64,000 nucleotides of DNA from Xanthomonas sp. F10 (GTDB lineage: Bacteria > Pseudomonadota > Gammaproteobacteria > Xanthomonadales > Xanthomonadaceae), in assembly GCF_014206815.1 (NCBI RefSeq), contig NZ_JACHNP010000001.1, positions 1,578,456 to 1,642,455 on the forward strand. The letters run 5' to 3'. The translations under genes and the position numbers were made by a program. Shown piece after piece: positions 25,762-35,174 of this stretch. The number at the start of each line of letters is the position of its first letter. The first letter of the stretch is position 1. The notes below the pieces were generated by a model, which saw only the letters and a program-made list of their open reading frames with translations, ran no database searches and was not told the DNA's origin.

Positions 25762-26038
25762 GCCGTCAGCGGCCCGTGAAACGACGACGCCGCGTTGCAG
25801 CGACCGAGGAAAAATTTGCCAATGCCGCGACGCCGCGCCAGACAACGCGCAAACATGCGAGCCAACGGCGCGACCGTCGGCGCCGACATCGCGCCGCATC
25901 GCCGACGCGTCAGCGCTCGCTGCGCCATGCGCCGTTGGGTGCACGAGCGCCGCGCGGCACGCCATCGGTCATCGTCGGGAACGCGATCGCGTGCGCGGAT
26001 CGCAGGCCTCGGCGTCGCGGCGCCCGAACGCCGGGCAC

Positions 26039-26061
26039 AAAAAAAGAGGCTTGCGCCTCTT
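26039..26061 (-). terminator. Terminator of tRNA-Gly
   Basis: On the minus strand AAGAGGC and GCCTCTT pair around GCAA, followed by a run of T. It is placed 40 nt after the tRNA 3' end. Confidence 0.85.
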
Positions 26062-26100
26062 GGTTTGATCGGCCCTGCCGCGACGGCAGCACCGAGACTC

Positions 26101-26176
<76 letters not shown>

Positions 26177-26212
26177 TTGAGGCCGCGAATTCTACCGGGA
26201 CCACGCAGGCTG

Positions 26213-26848
26213 TCAACCATTGCCTTCGATTTTTTTCGCGTTCTTTTCCGCCATGGCCGCGCGCTCGTCGTCGCGCAGGCTCGGCCAGGCCGCATGCAGG
26301 TACTGGATGCCCGACCACAGCGTCAGGATCGCCGCGATCGCCAGGGTCCAGTCGCCCACGTGGAAGATGAACAGGCCCATCCACACGCTCTCCGGCGGCG
26401 AGCCGTCGGGCATCACCGAATACAGCAGGCACAGCAGCGCCACCATCTGCGCGGTGGTCTTGATCTTGCCGATCATCGCCACACGCACCTTGGCGCGCTG
26501 GCCGATCTCGGCCATCCATTCGCGCAGCGCCGACACGGCGATCTCGCGGCCGACGATCACCGCCGCCCAGAACGCCATCCACGGCGTCGGATGGCCCTGC
26601 ACGATCAGGAACAGCGCCACCGCCACCATCAGCTTGTCGGCCACCGGATCCAGGAACGCGCCGAATGCGGAGTACTGGTGGTAGCGCCGCGCCACCCAAC
26701 CGTCCAGCCAGTCGGTGAACGCGGCCAGGCCGAAGATCGCCGCCGAGGCGAAGTTGGTCCAGGTGTACGGCAGATAGAACACCAGGACCAGCACGGGGAT
26801 CATCACGATCCGCAGCAGCGTGAGCCAGGTGGGGATGGTCAACTTCAT
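26213..26848 (-). CDS. pgsA: CDP-diacylglycerol-glycerol-3-phosphate 3-phosphatidyltransferase
   Basis: Makes phosphatidylglycerol-phosphate from CDP-diacylglycerol in the inner membrane, the committed step to phosphatidylglycerol and cardiolipin. It is 211 residues long. The CDP-alcohol phosphotransferase motif is complete in the segment starting DWLDGWVARR and running through FGAFLDPVADK, giving the pattern DxxDGxxAR-x8-GxxxDxxxD. Four hydrophobic helices surround it. The C terminus is charged (EKNAKKIEGNG). It starts 9 bp after the uvrC stop and ends just upstream of tRNA-Gly, so all may be read from one promoter. Confidence 0.96.
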   Translation of the reverse strand: MKLTIPTWLTLLRIVMIPVLVLVFYLPYTWTNFASAAIFGLAAFTDWLDGWVARRYHQYSAFGAFLDPVADKLMVAVALFLIVQGHPTPWMAFWAAVIVGREIAVSALREWMAEIGQRAKVRVAMIGKIKTTAQMVALLCLLYSVMPDGSPPESVWMGLFIFHVGDWTLAIAAILTLWSGIQYLHAAWPSLRDDERAAMAEKNAKKIEGNG

Positions 26849-26857
26849 TGCGCTGCT

Positions 26858-28717
26858 CTACTCGCCTGCCGGATCGGGTACCGGCAGCCCGTGCAGGTTA
26901 GCGTAGATTCGTGCGGCCAGTGCGTCATTGATCCCTTCCACCCGCGCGATCTCGGCCTCGCCGGCGGCCTTGAGCCCGGCCAGTCCGCCGAAATGCTTGA
27001 GCAGGCTGGCGCGGCGCCGCGGGCCGATGCCGGGGATGTCCTCCAGCTTGCTGGTCATGCGCGCCTTCTGGCGGCGCCCGCGGTGGCCGGTGATGGCGAA
27101 ACGGTGCGCCTCGTCGCGCACCTGCTGGATGAACTGCAGTGCCGGCGACGCCGCGCCCGGCCGCAGTTCGCGCCCGTCCGGCATCACCAGGGTCTCGTGG
27201 CCGGCGCGGCGCTCGGCGCCCTTGGCCACGCCGATCAGCAGCACCCCGTCCACGCCCAGGTCGGCGAGCGCACCCGTGGCCTGCGCCAACTGGCCGGCGC
27301 CACCGTCGATCAGCAGCACGTCCGGCAGCACCACGTCGCCCTTGCCCTCGCCTTCGGCGGCGCGACGGAAGCGGCGCTCGATCGCCTGGCGCATCGCCGC
27401 GTAATCGTCGCCCGGTTCGATGCCGCTGATGTTGTAGCGCCGGTACTGGCTGCGCACCGGGCCGCTGGCGTCGAACACCACGCACGAGGCCACCGTGGCC
27501 TCGCCCATGGTGTGGCTGATGTCGAAGCATTCCACCCGCTTGACCGGCTCGGCCAGGCCGAGCATCTCGCGCAGCGCCTCGCTGCGCGCATGCTGGGCGT
27601 TGCGGCTGGTCAGTTCGGTGACCAGGGTGGCCTGGGCGTTGCGGCTGGCCAGCTCCAGGTAGCCGGCGCGCTCGCCGCGCACGTTCCACTTCAACTGCAC
27701 CTTGCGCTCGGCGGCCGAACTCAGCGCCGCCTCGATCAGCTCGGCGTCGGGGATCTCGCGGTCCAGCAGCACCTCGCGCGGCGGTGCGTGCTCGACGTAG
27801 TACTGCGACACGAACGCGCCCAGCACTTCGGCGGCGCTGTCCTCGCCGTTGGTCTTCGGGAAGAACGCGCGGGTACCGAGGTTGCGGCCGTCGCGGAACG
27901 CCAGCAGCAGCACGCAGGCATTGGCGCCCTGGGTGGCGCAGGCCAGTACGTCCAGGTCGGCGGCGCGGCCGTCCACGTATTGCCGGCTCTGCATGCTGCG
28001 CAGCGAGCCGAGCAGGTCGCGCAGGCGCGCGGCGCGCTCGAACTCCAGGCGTTCGCTGGCGGCCTGCATGGCCTGCACCAGTTCCTCGCCGAGCTGATCG
28101 CTGCGCCCTTCCAGGAACAGCGTGGAGCGGCGCACCGCCTCGGCGTACTCGTCGGCCGCCACCAGCGCCACGCACGGCGCGCTGCAGCGGCCGATCTGGT
28201 ACTGCAGGCACGGCCGCGAACGGTTGCGGAACACGCTGTCCTCGCAGCTGCGCAGCTTGAACAGCTTGTGCATCAGGTTCAGCGTCTCGCGCACCGCGGT
28301 GACACCGGGATACGGGCCGAAGTAGCGCCCGGGCACCGCACGCGGGCCGCGATGCAGGGTGATCCGCGGCCATTCCTCGCGGGTCAGCAGCACGTACGGA
28401 TAGCTCTTGTCGTCGCGCAACGACACGTTGTAGCGCGGCGACAGCGACTTGATCAGCTGGTTTTCCAGCAGCAGCGCCTCGCCCTCGCTGCGGGTGACGG
28501 TGACGTCCATGCGCGCCACCTGCGCCAGCATGGCCATGGTCCGCGCGTTCTTCGGCGAACCGCTGAAGTAGCTGGAGACGCGCTTGCGCAGCGCGCCGGC
28601 CTTGCCGACGTAGAGCAAGGTGTCGTCCGCGGCGTACATGCGGTAGACGCCGGGCGCGGTACTGAGATTGGCGGCAAAGGCCTTGCCGTCGAACGGCGGC
28701 GCTGCAGGAGTACTCAT
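26858..28717 (-). CDS. uvrC: Excinuclease ABC subunit C
   Basis: Makes both incisions in UvrABC nucleotide-excision repair. It is 619 residues from the ATG at 28717 (MSTPAAPPFDGKAFAANL). The N-terminal GIY-YIG nuclease domain has APGVYRMYAADDTLLYVGKA. A Cys cluster lies in SRPCLQYQIGRCSAPC and the UVR motif around SERLEFERAARLRDLL. The RNase-H-like domain has VECFDISHTMGE and LLIDGGAGQL. A tandem helix-hairpin-helix at the C terminus includes IPGIGPRRRASLLKHFGG. The 29131 extension of this frame lies inside the upstream gene. The start overlaps the NHL-protein stop by 4 nt. Confidence 0.97.
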   Translation of the reverse strand: MSTPAAPPFDGKAFAANLSTAPGVYRMYAADDTLLYVGKAGALRKRVSSYFSGSPKNARTMAMLAQVARMDVTVTRSEGEALLLENQLIKSLSPRYNVSLRDDKSYPYVLLTREEWPRITLHRGPRAVPGRYFGPYPGVTAVRETLNLMHKLFKLRSCEDSVFRNRSRPCLQYQIGRCSAPCVALVAADEYAEAVRRSTLFLEGRSDQLGEELVQAMQAASERLEFERAARLRDLLGSLRSMQSRQYVDGRAADLDVLACATQGANACVLLLAFRDGRNLGTRAFFPKTNGEDSAAEVLGAFVSQYYVEHAPPREVLLDREIPDAELIEAALSSAAERKVQLKWNVRGERAGYLELASRNAQATLVTELTSRNAQHARSEALREMLGLAEPVKRVECFDISHTMGEATVASCVVFDASGPVRSQYRRYNISGIEPGDDYAAMRQAIERRFRRAAEGEGKGDVVLPDVLLIDGGAGQLAQATGALADLGVDGVLLIGVAKGAERRAGHETLVMPDGRELRPGAASPALQFIQQVRDEAHRFAITGHRGRRQKARMTSKLEDIPGIGPRRRASLLKHFGGLAGLKAAGEAEIARVEGINDALAARIYANLHGLPVPDPAGE

Positions 28718-30135
28718 TCGCCGATCGCGACGTCGCGCAGTTCGCCGCTGGCGATGTCGTAGCGCAGCACCGCATGCGCGTCGGTCTCGGCGATCCACAC
28801 CGTGCCGGCGCCCACCGCCAGCCCACCCGGGCCGTGCAGGCGCCGCGGCAAGGCCGCGGTGGACAGTTCGCCGCCGCCCAGGCGCAGGCTGCGCAGGCTG
28901 CCGTTGCCGCTGTCGGCGATCCACAGCAGCGGCGCGTCCGGGCTCAGCGCGATCGCCTGCGGGAACTGCAGGCGGGCGCGGCTGCGCGGCCCGTCCTCGT
29001 CGCCGAAATCCCACGGCCCCTGGCCGCCGAGCAGGGTCTGCACCAGGTCGCCGCGCAACTGCATCGAGCGCACCGCCGAGCCCAGCGCATCGCACACGTA
29101 CAGCACCTGCTGCACCGCGGCCAGGCTGCACGGCTGCGCGAAGGCGGCCAGGTGGCCGCTGCCGTCGCGCAACTCCAGCGCGCCTGCGCCGGCCCGCCAG
29201 CGCAGGCTGCGGCTGCCCAGGTCGTAGCTCCAGATGCGGTTGTCACCGGCCATCGCCAGGTGCACCTGGTTGTCGGCGATCACCACGTCCTGCGGGTGGT
29301 TCAACGGCGCCAGCAGCGGTTGTTCCACCGGTCCTTCCACCGGCTCGCCGGCGCGGCCGTTGCCGCACAGGGTGTCGACCTGGCCAGTGAGCAGGTTGAT
29401 TCGGCGCAGCGCATGGTTGCCGGTGTCGGCCACGTACAGCACGCCGCGCTCCAGGGCCAGCCCGCGCGGGCGGTGGAACGCCGCCTCGCCGATCGCGCCA
29501 TCGATGAAGTCGGCGGTGCCGATGCCGAACTGGCGCAGCACGCGTCCGCTGGTGCTGCACTCGAGGATGCGGTGGTGGCCGCTGTCGGCGACGTACAGGC
29601 GGTCCTCGGCCAGCGCCAGGCCGGTCGGGAAGCGCAGCGGCAGGCGCGGCTCCGGGCGGGTCTCGCGGGCGTCGCGCAGGTCCTCGTCCAGCGGCAACGG
29701 CTGCCCGGCGCACAGCGCGTGCAGCGCCTTGTCCAGTTCCGCGCCGCCGATCCCGACCAGGCGCTCGCGCTCGACACCGCCGGCGTCGATCAGCACCAGG
29801 GTCGGCCAGGCCTGGATGCCGAAGCGCTGCCAGGCGGCCCAATCGGCATCGAGCAGGATCGGCGCGGACACGCCCTGGCTGCGCAGCAGCTTCAGCGCGC
29901 GCTGCGGCTCGCGCTCGCTGTCGAAGCGCGGCACCTGCACCACGATCACCTGCAGCCGTCCGGGATTGCGCGCCTGCCACTGGCCGAGTTCGGCCAAGCG
30001 CTGCGCGCACCACACCGAGGCGGCATTGACGAAGGCCAGCACCAGCGCCCTGCCCTGCAGATCGCGCAGGCGGATCGGCTCGGCGTTGAGCCAGGCGCCG
30101 GACGCGGGAAGTTCCAGGGCGGCGATGGAATTCAT
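28714..30135 (-). CDS. Thioredoxin-fold/NHL-repeat protein
   Basis: 473 residues, organised like NHLRC2-type proteins. Residues 1-150 form a TlpA/thioredoxin-like domain (ALVLAFVNAASVWCAQRLAEL, ILLDADWAAWQRFGIQAWPTLVLIDAGG). Residues 165-470 form an NHL beta-propeller with repeats such as PTGLALAEDRLYVADSGHHRI, PRGLALERGVLYVADTGNHAL and IALSPDAPLLWIADSGNG. The thioredoxin active site normally reads CxxC; here it is WCAQR, with a single Cys and no resolving Cys, so classical disulfide exchange is unlikely. No signal peptide is seen. It is operonic with uvrC and the phosphatase gene (4-nt overlaps). Confidence 0.8.
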   Translation of the reverse strand: MNSIAALELPASGAWLNAEPIRLRDLQGRALVLAFVNAASVWCAQRLAELGQWQARNPGRLQVIVVQVPRFDSEREPQRALKLLRSQGVSAPILLDADWAAWQRFGIQAWPTLVLIDAGGVERERLVGIGGAELDKALHALCAGQPLPLDEDLRDARETRPEPRLPLRFPTGLALAEDRLYVADSGHHRILECSTSGRVLRQFGIGTADFIDGAIGEAAFHRPRGLALERGVLYVADTGNHALRRINLLTGQVDTLCGNGRAGEPVEGPVEQPLLAPLNHPQDVVIADNQVHLAMAGDNRIWSYDLGSRSLRWRAGAGALELRDGSGHLAAFAQPCSLAAVQQVLYVCDALGSAVRSMQLRGDLVQTLLGGQGPWDFGDEDGPRSRARLQFPQAIALSPDAPLLWIADSGNGSLRSLRLGGGELSTAALPRRLHGPGGLAVGAGTVWIAETDAHAVLRYDIASGELRDVAIGE

Positions 30136-30620
30136 CGGCCGATTATGCCGGAGCCGAGGTCGACGGACAGTCGTGCCACGCTGCCGGCGGCCGCTTCGTC
30201 TACCAGTTGCCAGACCTGCTCGAACTGCGCGCTGCCGCCGGTGTACGGATCCGGGATCTCGCTCCGGCCTTGCACGCCGGCCCACGGCAGCCACAGCGCC
30301 ACGCGCTCGCGCGCCGACGCCGGTGCGCGCTGCAGCACGTCGCGCAGGTTGGCCGCATCGGCGCACAGCAGCCAGTCGAATTCGGCAAAGTCGCGGTCGC
30401 GCAGTTGCCGCGCGCGCAGGCCGGCGATGTCCACGTCGTGGGCGGCGGCGCAGGCCACCGCGCGCCGGTCCGGCGGCTCGCCGCGATGCCAGTCGCCGGT
30501 GCCCGCCGAGTCGACCTGGACCAGCCCGGCCAGCGGCGAGCGCTGCAGGTGGTGGCGCAGCGCGCCCTCGGCCATCGGCGACCGGCAGATGTTGCCCAGG
30601 CACACCAGCAGCAGCTTCAT
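30132..30620 (-). CDS. Low-molecular-weight protein-tyrosine phosphatase
   Basis: 162 residues from the ATG at 30620. The P-loop CLGNICRSP (C-x5-R) lies at the N terminus and the general-acid loop IPDPYTGG near the C terminus, both complete, so an active cytoplasmic phosphotyrosine phosphatase is expected. Relatives (Wzb, Etp) control polysaccharide-assembly tyrosine kinases. No such kinase is encoded in this window. It overlaps kdsB by 4 nt and the NHL gene by 4 nt. Confidence 0.9.
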   Translation of the reverse strand: MKLLLVCLGNICRSPMAEGALRHHLQRSPLAGLVQVDSAGTGDWHRGEPPDRRAVACAAAHDVDIAGLRARQLRDRDFAEFDWLLCADAANLRDVLQRAPASARERVALWLPWAGVQGRSEIPDPYTGGSAQFEQVWQLVDEAAAGSVARLSVDLGSGIIGR

Positions 30621-31399
30621 GCCTGGCCGCCCTGCAGATAGGCCTCGGCGCGCGCCAGGTCCTCGGGCGTGTCCACGCCCGGCGGGAACGGCGCCGGCGA
30701 CAGCGCCACCGCGATACGGAAGCCGGCTTCCAGCACCCGCAACTGTTCCAGCGACTCGATCCGCTCCAACTGCCCCGGCGGCATCGCCGCAAACCGGCGC
30801 AGGAAGCCGGCGCGATAGGCATAGATGCCGATATGCCGCAGCCACGGGCCGGGCAGCGGCAGCTGCGCCTGCGAGGCGGCGAAGGCGTCGCGGTGCCAGG
30901 GGATCGGCGCGCGGCTGAAGTACAGCGCATCGCCGTCGGCGCGGCGCACCAGCTTGACCACGTTGGGATCGAACAGGTGATCGGCCGCGTCCACCGGCGT
31001 GCCCAGGGTCGCCATCTCGGCGCCGCTGTCGGCCAGGGTCCGGGCCACCGCCACGATACCGGCGACCGGCGCGAACGGCTCGTCGCCCTGCAGGTTGACC
31101 ACCAGGGTCGCGTCGTCCCAGCCGGCGATGTCGGCGCATTCGGCCAGGCGATCGGTGCCGGACGCGTGGTCGGTGGAGGTATGGGCCACGTGCACGCCGC
31201 CCAGGTCGGCCACCGCGGCGGCGATGCGCGCATCGTCGGCGGCCACCCACACCTGCTTGGCACCGGCGGCGAGCGCACGCCGGGCCACGTGGCGGATCAG
31301 CGGCTCGCCGCCGAGCGCACGCAAGGGCTTGCCCGGCAGCCGCGAGGCGGCATAACGGGCCGGGATGGCGACGACGAAGGACGGGACGGCGGCACTCAT
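30617..31399 (-). CDS. kdsB: 3-deoxy-manno-octulosonate cytidylyltransferase
   Basis: Activates Kdo with CTP to CMP-Kdo for the lipopolysaccharide inner core. It is 260 residues from the ATG at 31399, which overlaps the stop of a 25-codon ORF (ATGA). It has the nucleotide-binding opening [15 protein letters not shown], then [21 protein letters not shown] and [12 protein letters not shown], all typical of KdsB. It is followed by the phosphatase gene with a 4-nt overlap. Its natural partners lpxK and msbA lie at 34140-36943 on the same strand beyond an oppositely oriented receptor gene. Confidence 0.95.
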   Translation of the reverse strand: MSAAVPSFVVAIPARYAASRLPGKPLRALGGEPLIRHVARRALAAGAKQVWVAADDARIAAAVADLGGVHVAHTSTDHASGTDRLAECADIAGWDDATLVVNLQGDEPFAPVAGIVAVARTLADSGAEMATLGTPVDAADHLFDPNVVKLVRRADGDALYFSRAPIPWHRDAFAASQAQLPLPGPWLRHIGIYAYRAGFLRRFAAMPPGQLERIESLEQLRVLEAGFRIAVALSPAPFPPGVDTPEDLARAEAYLQGGQA

Positions 31400-31473
31400 G
31401 CCGCCACCGCGCCGGCGGCGGGAACGTCGATGGCGGCGGCAGGCAGGTGCGGGAGCGGGGCGAATCCGGCCAT
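31396..31473 (-). CDS. Possible 25-residue leader ORF coupled to kdsB
   Basis: ATG at 31473 with GGAG 12 bp upstream. The predicted product [20 protein letters not shown] plus five residues ends in a TGA that overlaps the kdsB ATG as ATGA, the spacing used throughout this region for coupled translation. The product has no family features. It may be a translational leader, a remnant of a gene disturbed when the neighbouring receptor was inserted, or chance. Confidence 0.35.
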   Translation of the reverse strand: MAGFAPLPHLPAAAIDVPAAGAVAA

Positions 31474-31496
31474 GAATTGATCTTTCTCCGTCAATT

Positions 31497-31515
31497 ATTG
31501 AGAATAGTTCGCATT
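31497..31515 (+). promoter_or_regulatory. Fur-box-like operator
   Basis: A 19-bp AT-rich imperfect dyad containing TTGAGAATAGTTCGCATT; 12 of its 18 non-central positions are symmetric. The TGAGAAT half matches Fur sites known from proteobacteria. It lies about 96 bp upstream of the siderophore receptor start and 24 bp upstream of the kdsB leader ATG, in a short AT-rich stretch unlike its surroundings. Confidence 0.65.
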
Positions 31516-31610
31516 CGCCATTTGACGACCGAACTGCCCCGGCACATGTGCCGCTGCGACAGCCTCTTGCGCGACGGCGTTGCCTCCCGCCCATTCTATA
31601 GACCCCACCG

Positions 31611-33812
31611 ATGAACCTCCCTGCCCCCTCCTTCCGATCCGCTGCGCAGCTCCCTTCCGCCATCACGCGCCGCGCACTATGCCTGGCCATCGCCGCACTG
31701 CTTCTGCCAGCCGCGGCCAGCGCCGCCGAGGCCAGCATTGGCGCGGCCGATGCCCTGGCGACCGGCGACCGGCAACCCACCGAGTTGGAGAAACTGGATG
31801 TGGTCGCGCAGCGCAGCGACGGCTATACCCCGCCATCCAGCGCCACCGGCACCGGCCTGGTATTGAGCCCCCTGCAGACGCCGCAGTCAGTGAGCACGAT
31901 CAGCCGCGAGCAGATGGACGATTTCGGCCTGGACAACGCCAACGCGGTACTGGCCCTGGCCACCGGCGTCAACGTGGAGAAGATCGAGACCGACCGCACC
32001 TACTACACCGCGCGCGGCTTCGACATCATCAATTTCCAGGTCGATGGACTGGGCCTGCCGTTCACCAACGGCGGCGCCGAGGGCGACCTGGACACGGCGA
32101 TGTACGAGCGCGTGGAGGTGCTGCGCGGGGCCAACGGCCTGCTGTCCTCGACCGGCAACCCGTCGGCGACGATCAACTTCGTGCGCAAGCGCCCGACCCA
32201 GGACATGCAGGGAAGCGTCGGCGTCACCGCCGGCAGTTGGGACATGCGGCGGGTGGACGCAGACCTGTCGGGCAAGCTCAACCACAGCGGCAGCGTGCGC
32301 GGGCGCATCGTTGCCGCCGGCCAGGACGGCGACAGCTACCTGGACCGCTACTCGCTGAAGAAGCGCAGCGTCTACGGCATCGTCGAGGCCGACCTGAGCG
32401 ACAGCACCCTGCTCAGCGTGGGCGCCAGCTACCAGAAGAACGAACCCCACGGCGGCATGTGGGGCGCCCTGCCCCTGTACTACAGCGACGGCAGCGCCAC
32501 CCACTATGCACGCTCGACCAGCACCTCGGCCGATTGGTCGTACTGGAACAGCACCGACAAGCGCGCATTCGTGGAACTGCAGCAGGCGCTGGGTGGCGGC
32601 TGGCAGCTCAAGGCCGCGCTGAACTACCGCAAGCTGGAGTCGGCCGGCAACCTGTTCTACGCCTACGGCACGCCCGAGCGCGCCACCGGGCTGGGGCTGT
32701 ACTCCTATCCTTCGCGCTACGTCAGCCACGAAACCCAGAAGTACGCCGACCTCTACGCCACTGGCCCGTTCGTGCTGGGTGGACGCGAGCACGAACTGGT
32801 GGCCGGGGTGAAGTGGGCCGGCATCGACGTCTCGCAGGTCTCCACCTACCCCGATTCCAGCGACACCAGCGCCTGGTTCGCCCTGCCCAGCCTGGAGAAC
32901 TGGAGCGGCGACATCGCCCTGCCGGCGTTCACCACCGCGCCGACCGGCGCCGCGTTCGACATGATCCGCCGCAGCGCCTACGCCACTGCGCGCTGGAACC
33001 TGAGCGATGCGCTGAAGCTGATCACCGGCGTCAACCACACCCGGATCGAGAGCAGCGGCCAGAACTACGGCGTGCAGCACGTCTACGACGCCAGCAAGAC
33101 CACCCCGTTCGTCGGCGCGGTGTACACCTTCGATCCGAACTACGCGCTGTACGCCAGCTATGCGGAGATCTTCAATCCGCAGACCGAACTGGACCGCAAC
33201 CTGCGGGTGCTGGACCCGATCACCGGCAGCAACGCCGAACTCGGCATCAAGGGCCAGTGGCTGCAGCAGCGGGTCAATGCCTCGTTCGCCATTTTCCGCG
33301 CCAAGCAGGACAACACCGCCGAAGCCGATGCCTACGTCGGCACGCTGCAGACCTACAAGCCGGTGGACGCCACCTCCACCGGCTACGAGTTCGACATCGC
33401 CGGCCGGCTCGGCGAACACTGGCAACTCAATGCCGGCTACACCCAGCTGAGCCTCAAGGACGACGCCGGCAACAATGTGCGCACCTACGTGCCGCGCCGC
33501 ACCTTCAAGCTCGCCAGCACCTATACCGTGCCGCAGTGGGAAGCGCTGAAGCTGGGCGCGACGCTGACCTGGCAAAGCGACATCTCCCGCGACCAGCAGG
33601 CCGTGGACACCAGCGGCAATGAAATTTTCACCCGACAGGACAGCTACGCGCTGCTCGGGCTGATGGCGCACTACGACTTCACCCCGCAGTTCAGCGCCAC
33701 GCTCAACGTCTACAACGTCACCGACCGCAAGTACATCAACAGCCTGTACTGGGCGCAGGGCTACTACGGCGCCCCGCGCAACACCGCGCTGTCGCTGACC
33801 TACCGGTTCTAG
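31611..33812 (+). CDS. TonB-dependent siderophore receptor (FhuE/FpvA-like)
   Basis: 733 residues. The signal peptide ends near AAASAAEA. The TonB-box-like [13 protein letters not shown] is followed by a plug domain ([58 protein letters not shown]). The barrel includes [17 protein letters not shown] and [24 protein letters not shown], and closes with NALSLTYRF-like ALSLTYRF. The RGFDIxxFQVDG and [21 protein letters not shown] segments are typical of hydroxamate/pyoverdine-class receptors. Expected control is iron repression by Fur through the box at 31497. It sits opposite in strand within the kdsB/lpxK-msbA-exbDB LPS region, which suggests insertion. Confidence 0.92.
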   Translation: MNLPAPSFRSAAQLPSAITRRALCLAIAALLLPAAASAAEASIGAADALATGDRQPTELEKLDVVAQRSDGYTPPSSATGTGLVLSPLQTPQSVSTISREQMDDFGLDNANAVLALATGVNVEKIETDRTYYTARGFDIINFQVDGLGLPFTNGGAEGDLDTAMYERVEVLRGANGLLSSTGNPSATINFVRKRPTQDMQGSVGVTAGSWDMRRVDADLSGKLNHSGSVRGRIVAAGQDGDSYLDRYSLKKRSVYGIVEADLSDSTLLSVGASYQKNEPHGGMWGALPLYYSDGSATHYARSTSTSADWSYWNSTDKRAFVELQQALGGGWQLKAALNYRKLESAGNLFYAYGTPERATGLGLYSYPSRYVSHETQKYADLYATGPFVLGGREHELVAGVKWAGIDVSQVSTYPDSSDTSAWFALPSLENWSGDIALPAFTTAPTGAAFDMIRRSAYATARWNLSDALKLITGVNHTRIESSGQNYGVQHVYDASKTTPFVGAVYTFDPNYALYASYAEIFNPQTELDRNLRVLDPITGSNAELGIKGQWLQQRVNASFAIFRAKQDNTAEADAYVGTLQTYKPVDATSTGYEFDIAGRLGEHWQLNAGYTQLSLKDDAGNNVRTYVPRRTFKLASTYTVPQWEALKLGATLTWQSDISRDQQAVDTSGNEIFTRQDSYALLGLMAHYDFTPQFSATLNVYNVTDRKYINSLYWAQGYYGAPRNTALSLTYRF

Positions 33813-34018
33813 CGCAGGCCGCTGGCGGAACGCGTCGCGCCGGGCCCCTGACGCGACGCGTGGTGCCGTCGCTGGTAATTGCGAAACGTGCGACGGCCGC
33901 TGGCGGAAGCGCGGTACGCGCGGACATCGGAACGCGCCGTCGGCGCGGCGCGACAGGTCGCGCGCCGCGCGCCGCTGCGTGCCGCGAGGACGCCGCTCAT
34001 CACGGCGGAGAGTGTCTC

Positions 34019-34085
34019 GTAGGAGCGGCTTCAGCCGCGACGGGCCTTACCGGTAACGCCCCATCGCGGCTGAAGCCGCTCCTAC
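34019..34085. repeat. Inverted pair of REP elements
   Basis: GTAGGAGCGGCTTCAGCCGC followed by GA (34019-34040) and its reverse complement (34064-34085) flank a 23-bp spacer. The pair can fold into a long hairpin. It lies in the 327-bp space 33813-34139 where the receptor gene and lpxK converge; nothing else is seen in that space. Pairs of this type are the usual form of Xanthomonadaceae GTAG-type REPs. Confidence 0.85.
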
Positions 34086-34139
34086 GGCAGACGCTGGATC
34101 CGGCGCGACTGCGGCGGAAACAGCCGATGCGCGGCGCCG

Positions 34140-35174
34140 CTAGTCGCCCGACTCGTCCGCGCGGCCGCGCAGCTTGTCCAGCCGGTCCAGCAGGCCGATC
34201 CAGAACGCCGCCGGCAGTTCGGCGACCAGCGGCACGCTGAAGCACCAATCGTTGACGAAGGCGGCGCATTTGACCGCGTCCTTCTCGGTCATCAGCACCG
34301 GCAACTCGCTGCCGAAGGCCAAGTCCGCGGCGCGGTACTGGTGGTGGTCGGGAAAGGCGTGCGGGACCACGCCGATGCCGTGCGCTCGCAGCATGTCGAA
34401 GAAGCGCTGCGGGTGGGCGATGCCGGCGACGGCATGCACGCGCTGGCCGGCGAAGCTGCGCAGCGGCCGCGCACGGCCGCCGCGCAACGGCTGCGCGCTG
34501 TCGATGCGCAGGCGCATCGCCCATTCGCCGAAGCCGGCGTCGAGCGCGCCGCTGTCGCTGGCCTGGCCCAGGTTGATGACCCGGAAATCGCATTCGTTGC
34601 CGCGCGCCACCGGCTCGCGCAGCGGCCCGGCCGGCAGCAGGCGGCCGTTGCCGTAGCGGCGCTGGCCGTCCACCACCTCGATCTCGATGTCGCGCTGCAG
34701 ACGGTAGTGCTGCAGGCCATCGTCGCAGACCACGATGTCGCAGCCGGCCTGCAGCAGCGCGCGCGCCGCGGCCACGCGGTCGCGGTCCACCCGCACCGGC
34801 ACGCCGGTCTTGCGCGCGATCAGCACCGGCTCGTCGCCGCCCTGCTCGGCCGACGTGCCCGGCTCGATCCAGCGCGGTTCCTGCGGCTGGCTGCGGCCGT
34901 AGCCGCGGCTGGCCACGCCCGGGCTCCAGCCGGCGTCGCGCAGGCGCTGCACCAGGGCGATGGTCAGCGGCGTCTTGCCGGTGCCGCCCGCGGTGAGATT
35001 GCCCACCACCACCACCGGCGCGGCGATGCTGTGGCGCTTGCGCCAGCCGCGCCGGTACAGCGCACGGCGCAGCGCGATCGCCGCTGCGTACAGCGGGGTC
35101 AGCACGCGCGCGTGCAGCGGCGGCGCGCCCGTGCCGTACCAGTAGGCGGGGGTGTGTGGCCCGCGCTCGCTCAT
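34140..35174 (-). CDS. lpxK: Tetraacyldisaccharide 4'-kinase
   Basis: Phosphorylates the lipid A disaccharide at the 4' position at the inner membrane, sixth step of lipid A synthesis. It is 344 residues from the ATG at 35174; the frame extension to 36737 lies inside msbA. The ATP site is [20 protein letters not shown] (about residues 54-73), and the LpxK-typical [17 protein letters not shown] and [20 protein letters not shown] follow. An amphipathic N-terminal helix ([15 protein letters not shown]) should anchor it in the membrane. It overlaps msbA by 4 nt, a conserved coupling for flipping the finished lipid. Confidence 0.96.
   Translation of the reverse strand: MSERGPHTPAYWYGTGAPPLHARVLTPLYAAAIALRRALYRRGWRKRHSIAAPVVVVGNLTAGGTGKTPLTIALVQRLRDAGWSPGVASRGYGRSQPQEPRWIEPGTSAEQGGDEPVLIARKTGVPVRVDRDRVAAARALLQAGCDIVVCDDGLQHYRLQRDIEIEVVDGQRRYGNGRLLPAGPLREPVARGNECDFRVINLGQASDSGALDAGFGEWAMRLRIDSAQPLRGGRARPLRSFAGQRVHAVAGIAHPQRFFDMLRAHGIGVVPHAFPDHHQYRAADLAFGSELPVLMTEKDAVKCAAFVNDWCFSVPLVAELPAAFWIGLLDRLDKLRGRADESGD

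Larger units (their letters stand above)
25575..26100. other. Control region of the glycan cluster
   Basis: About 520 bp without a gene. From the cluster outward it holds a sigma-54 promoter (25628-25642), a 9-bp perfect dyad directly upstream of it (25645-25668), several perfect 12-bp palindromes (25750-25761, 25876-25887, 25981-25992) and the tRNA-Gly terminator (26039-26061). The length gives room for enhancer sites and IHF-assisted looping. I could not find an IHF consensus by eye. Confidence 0.6.
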
